This document shows, piece by piece, positions 61,201-64,000 of a stretch of 64,000 bases of DNA. The position numbers were made by a program, and so were the translations under genes. Under the pieces are notes generated by a model, which did not search any database, was not told the DNA's origin, and was given only the letters and a program-made list of their open reading frames with translations. The DNA is from Halorussus halobius (GTDB taxonomy: Archaea > Halobacteriota > Halobacteria > Halobacteriales > Haladaptataceae): positions 978,076-1,042,075 of the forward strand of contig NZ_SBIU01000003.1 of the NCBI RefSeq assembly GCF_004765805.1. The letters run 5' to 3'. Every line of letters starts with the position of its first letter. The stretch's first letter is position 1.

Positions 61201-61545
61201 GCACAGCGTTCGCCTGTGAAGTCTCGGAGTGAGAACGTAACGGTGGACCTCACCTACAAGAGCCGGGCCAACATGGGCGACGGCGACGCCAACTTCAGTG
61301 CAGACTTCAACGGACCGCTGGAGGCGTTCACAACGCTCGATCAGAGTCCCGAAGGATTCAGCGGCCGTGCCGGTGGCGAGAAACGTATAGAACTCAAGTT
61401 TAAGTGGCAGGTAGACAAACCCGAAGCTATCACGGACGAAGAAGACGACATCCTGGCCGAACTTGGTGACGAGCTGGACGGGACAAACATCACTGTCCGT
61501 GCGCAGGCGAAAGGCCCGAGCGACGTCGAGGAGGACGAAGGATGA
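58222..61545 (+). CDS. DUF499-family ATPase with zinc ribbons
   Basis: A 1107-residue AAA-like ATPase of the DUF499 family, known from anti-phage-associated clusters. Walker A is TTFGGGKTH (K102, T103) and Walker B SLVLIDEIAEYL (D223, E224). The body is helical, and residues about 885-935 carry two or three zinc ribbons (CDNCGAELPENS, LCEEC, CSECGTTIEG, CEEC). The C-terminus is beta-rich. It precedes a 197-residue protein with a 4-bp overlap. Likely role: nucleic-acid-dependent ATPase motor for the DUF1156 methyltransferase. The ATG at 58222 is preferred over one 24 nt upstream. Confidence 0.88.
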   Translation: MSTQKEEITPLFEACQPRSDVIDGTLEEEQFAANLATVAHEPDEAASVYRNTDEFFETTYPTEGLSTLLSNLTGRFLNADGRDSHGYKSSILCLDTTFGGGKTHQLIASYHLATNPSAIGDLTRFVDKDDLASDYLTAADQGLDVNTAVFVGGHVDAQSARSSRSDPQAPDTNTMWGEIAYQLFGIEGYRQIESYDREYDVPGTNTLKDLLELNDQPSLVLIDEIAEYLEDGSSKSLGDATLASHTVSFIKKLLTTAAQDDSLTVIYSVADSAFSEEAEEIRGIVDELDQVVVRQQKIITPTGETEVGAVLQHRLFDEIDFDAGSEIAEEYLQFYDEAPRQFPQEVNSDQYREKLEREFPFHPTVTETLTEKIDTIPDFQRTRGALKLLGRAVHYLWNHKPTEYDRHFVRLHDLTPADDAPDGSIRATLNQTLFEFVDLSAAVTADIYNRDNTAHAQLEDKKWTEKGIPPLGSHITTTVLWNSLAFGEQASGVSRRALNEAIGHPDVSFDHYDNALKNLGGDDMNVACYYLYDEDQIRFKAEPNLIRIIDQRIQNTAEEQARSRFEARLEREVGSGGFNIEMFPEEPADVGDTASRPTLSVMHMLTAPVRTERGEETEVPDKIQQLYEKTAAKHGGKIQSRSYKNYVLFLAPDSELLENAIDQATRLEAIEDLRDDSQQTADLSDEQLQELREREDEARGLLGESVRNVYRHLFYVGDDGLTHVTITSVDAGGGTKLVDAVRTTMEDMNRIIRDDDQPKGKVWFEQKLWQSQKVRMTTGAIESQFARKPGLPFLLSTKPLRKTIARMVSDHGYAYWDSETGTAYWNAQSQPENWNHDRPLPDSPDVTTSISDSQVKIGEEYELFDSIDALLEQHGDEIEPPKATECDNCGAELPENSQHSLCEECRSKPASCSECGTTIEGTTKSDEPIKCEECKRTGSKPWNKSTGSMSAKRAFSEVRSHAVSQAGGDSTPGVSSLIIDVEGDEPFKHGSFVAQRSPVKSRSENVTVDLTYKSRANMGDGDANFSADFNGPLEAFTTLDQSPEGFSGRAGGEKRIELKFKWQVDKPEAITDEEDDILAELGDELDGTNITVRAQAKGPSDVEEDEG

Positions 61546-62135
61546 GTATTCAATACGACGAGGAACAGACTGAGTCGTTCGCGCTCGGGAGTAGCGTCTA
61601 TGGTGGGCGTCCGACGTTCGCCCTTGTGAGGGATGAAGATGGGAAGGACGTGACTCTGACGCTTTACGAGCTACTTCCGACAGAACAGGCGGATGCTCGA
61701 CGTCGTCGCCTCGAACGTCGTCGCCAGCAAGCCTCGAAAACAGAGGGATTCCTGAGCGTGATCGGCGATGATGCTGAGGGATGTGGAGAGTGGACTTGGG
61801 ATGACTGGGTCGCAGTAAAAGTACGTCAAGTATCTGGTTCCAAACTCCGAACCATCATTCCGTTGATTGATTCCACACTCCGAGAGACCGTTCTTAACCC
61901 GTCAAGAGTAACGAGTACAGGGGACGCATCCCTGTTGATCTCCGAAGCGGCTGGAATACGTCTATCACTAGGTTTCATCGGCGTAAAACCATTAAAACGA
62001 GTTGATAGGATGAGAACACTCGCAAGGAATATTGAAAAGATGGGTCTGGAGGAGTGTTATTACTGGCATGCTAAATGTCGCTCCCCCAATTGCCCGAATG
62101 GAGCAAAAGCAATGCGGACCCTGTTAAAGGAATAA
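61542..62135 (+). CDS. protein between DUF499 and DUF1156 genes (197 aa)
   Basis: A 197-residue alpha/beta protein. Landmarks: an N-terminal SSVYGGRPTFALVRDEDGKD, a basic helix ADARRRRLERRRQQASK, then WTWDDWVAVKVRQVSGSKL and a C-terminal CYYWHAKCRSPNCPNGAKAM with possible zinc residues. The start overlaps the ATPase stop (ATGA). It sits in the position where DUF3780-type proteins occur in other DUF499/DUF1156 clusters, but I do not see a clear DUF3780 match. Function unknown. Confidence 0.7.
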   Translation: MSIQYDEEQTESFALGSSVYGGRPTFALVRDEDGKDVTLTLYELLPTEQADARRRRLERRRQQASKTEGFLSVIGDDAEGCGEWTWDDWVAVKVRQVSGSKLRTIIPLIDSTLRETVLNPSRVTSTGDASLLISEAAGIRLSLGFIGVKPLKRVDRMRTLARNIEKMGLEECYYWHAKCRSPNCPNGAKAMRTLLKE

Positions 62136-62140
62136 CAAAA

Positions 62141-63886
62141 ATGTCTCAGGAAAACCGGCCACGCGACGAGGAAGAATTGAAACGTGTTGCAATTGAGGGG
62201 AAATTGCCACTTAAAGCGGTTGGGATTGAAAATCTAAAGGAGGCAAACCCGAAACATATGCCACCCCACCGTTATCTACATCCGTGGTTTGCTCGACGAC
62301 CAACTCCTGCCTCTAGGCTCGCCATTTTAGCGTCTGTCTTGCCGAACTCAGTCGAGATTGACGATCTCCTCAAGTGGATGCAAATAGGGCCAAAACGGCC
62401 AATTGATTCGTCTATTAATGACTACGTGAAGGAAAAGAAACAAACAGAGGGTGAACGTTCGGGAACGCTGGGGGATCACTACGGATATCCACGTCCATTT
62501 ACGTCAACTCCTGGCAATGAAGAGCGGGAGGAGATCCACTCAAAGCTCCGTGACTTCTGGGGAGGCGAGTTACCAACGGTCTTGGACCCGACTGCTGGAG
62601 GAGGCGTTATTCCATTTGAATCGCTCAGGTACGGGCTTCCAACCCAGGCGAATGAACTGAACCCAGTTGCTTCGACAATGTTGAAGGTGCTTCTAGAATA
62701 TGCACCGGAAGTTGGGTCATTAGAGGATGAACTCATAGAATGGAGTCAGAAGATTGATCAAAGGGCCCAAGAGAATCTGGAAGAATACTTCCCTGGGAAG
62801 AACTCCCGACAGGTCCCTGAATACTACGCTTGTAGTTACACCGTCAAATGTGCCGACTGCGGTTACGATATTCCTCTTGTCCCGAAATGGTGGCTACGAA
62901 AGAAATCTGCTTCGAAAGGAGTAGCTATTAAACCTTCATTTGACGATGAGGGTAATCTCAAATACAGAGCCGTAACTCTACCTGACGATATTAAAAAGTC
63001 CGAATTCAACCCGCAGAATGGCCCCGTGACGCGTGGTGACGCAGAATGCATGAACTGCGGAGTAGTGACTGAAGACGAAACTATAAAAGAGTATTTCAAC
63101 GACGGTGAATTCGAGTACGAGATAATCGGCGTCAAATATCGTGAAAAAGAAGGAGGCTCCGGCTATCGAGCGCCTACAGACAAGGATGTGGAGGCTTTTA
63201 ATCGTGCAGCTGAGCAAGTCAAGAACGATATAGACCTCTCCACGATTCTATCAATTGATATACCAGATGGCCAAGAAACTGCACGAACATCTCGACACGG
63301 AATTGAACAATGGCGAGATATTTTCAGTCCCAGACAACTGATATCTCACCACGAATACCTTCAATCATTCGAACATTTCAAATCAGATATTAGGGAGAAG
63401 CACTCTGAGAAAGAGGCAGAGGCGATTCTCACCATATTGTCACTAGTCTCTAGTAAATTGGTAGATAGGAATTCAAGATTAACTCCTTGGGATACAAGTA
63501 AGGGCTACCCCAGCCAAATCTTCAAAGGAAATAACCTCGCATTCCGCAGAGTGTTCATTGACAATAACCTAACCATAAGCGGGATGGGATATCAAGCTCA
63601 GATCGAGAAAATCATTGAGTCCTATGAAGAAATTGAATCATATATACCAGATGATGGTGATTCTGCTTGGTTAACCTCTGTCGATGCGGCGAATTTACCG
63701 CAGGAGTCGAATTCTGTAGAAGCAGTCGTTATCGATCCGCCATACTATAGTAGCGTACAGTATTCGGAACTATCAGATGTTTTCTATGTGTGGCTGAAAG
63801 AGTATCTAGACGATGTACACCCCGATCTGTTTACCAGCGAACTTACGAATAAAGAGGATGAAGCCGTCGCTAAGAGGGTGTCATAG
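62141..63886 (+). pseudogene. DUF1156 adenine-specific DNA methyltransferase, truncated by an insertion sequence
   Basis: A 581-codon frame of a DUF1156 DNA methyltransferase. The DUF1156 N-terminus (HPWFARRPTPASRLAI near residue 50), a SAM-type motif DPTAGGGVIPFES (about 149-161), a zinc-ribbon insert (CADCGYDIP ... CMNCG) and the catalytic IDPPYYSSVQYSEL (about 531) are present. Full-length DUF1156 enzymes are about 900-1000 residues; this frame stops after KEDEAVAKRVS, where insertion-sequence DNA begins, so the C-terminal third is missing. The ATG at 62141 follows the previous stop by 5 bp. Confidence 0.85.
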
Positions 63887-64000
63887 AACGATTCCCACAC
63901 CAAAGAGCAGGGTGAATGCTGAGATGGTATGGCCTCAGCGACCCTGCAAGATGATCCTTCGGTAGAGACGTTCTTCAATGTCGCGGAGACCGAGACGCTA
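63878..64000 (+). mobile_element. left end of an IS4/ISH8-like insertion sequence
   Basis: After the methyltransferase reading ends, the sequence changes to a stretch (CATAGAACGATTCCCACACC from about 63882) followed by a transposase start at 63929. The right end is beyond the window, so inverted repeats and target duplication cannot be confirmed. The element interrupts the DUF1156 gene. Confidence 0.75.
63929..64000 (+). CDS. transposase, N-terminal fragment (right edge)
   Basis: Twenty-four codons are visible: MASATLQDDPSVETFFNVAE and a few more. I recognise this as the N-terminus of a haloarchaeal IS4-family (ISH8-group) transposase, with the usual FFNVAETETL. The gene runs off the window. 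Its position inside the DUF1156 frame dates the insertion after the defence operon was in place. Confidence 0.78.
   Translation, partial: MASATLQDDPSVETFFNVAETETL

Overview
The window is haloarchaeal chromosome (class Halobacteria; the genus cannot be fixed from sequence alone). The left 35 kb is very GC-rich and its proteins are acidic. It carries archaeal markers: aIF2-beta with a TRAM tail, MptD, an Azf-type glucose-6-phosphate dehydrogenase, RPA-type ssDNA-binding protein, a tandem-fold histone, and archaeal RNase P RNA. Many genes have a TATA-like box about 25 nt before the ATG, as expected for leaderless haloarchaeal transcripts.

Core region, 1-35.4 kb: small haloarchaeal proteins; a divergent copper pair (Csp-like storage protein and CopZ-like chaperone); a CBS protein, mptD, aIF2-beta, azf; a lipoate-ligase-like protein; two convergent PQQ-propeller lipoproteins; an isochorismatase-family hydrolase; an Hvo_1808-type surface lipoprotein; a complete seven-gene Mnh (Mrp) Na+/H+ antiporter operon mnhABCDEFG; pncB; a TIGR00296/AMMECR1 protein; rnpB; a 36-residue membrane miniprotein; a Zn/Cd-type P1B-ATPase followed by vapBC and a second, orphan copy of the ATPase gene tail; the hdaI-histone overlap pair; a DUF7342/TumE-like pair; rpa; hflX.

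Accessory region, 35.4 kb to the right edge: composition drops in GC. The boundary carries a 14-nt match to the 3' end of haloarchaeal tRNA-Phe (minus strand) 43 nt before a tyrosine integrase gene, so this is probably the left end of an island of at least 28.5 kb. It holds three tyrosine recombinases, a DDE transposase-like protein, an AAA ATPase/nuclease, an AbiEi/AbiEii toxin-antitoxin pair with duplicated operators, an ADP-ribosylglycohydrolase, a CBS-HEPN protein, a helix-hairpin-helix protein, an HNH nuclease and zinc-ribbon proteins.

The most striking locus is 52.1-63.9 kb. A minus-strand cassette joined mostly by 4-bp ATGA overlaps encodes a small Cys-containing protein, a Cas7/Csf2-like RAMP, an acidic linker with a duplicated motif, an unknown protein, a Cas5/Csf3-like RAMP and a DEDD exonuclease, with an HNH protein downstream. 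Divergent to it are a small winged-HTH regulator, a DUF499 ATPase with zinc ribbons, a 197-residue protein and a DUF1156 DNA methyltransferase whose frame is cut by an insertion sequence near the right edge. I see no CRISPR array, Cas1/Cas2 or Cas6 in the window. I propose an array-less, type IV-like RAMP effector coupled to the anti-phage-associated DUF499/DUF1156 module.
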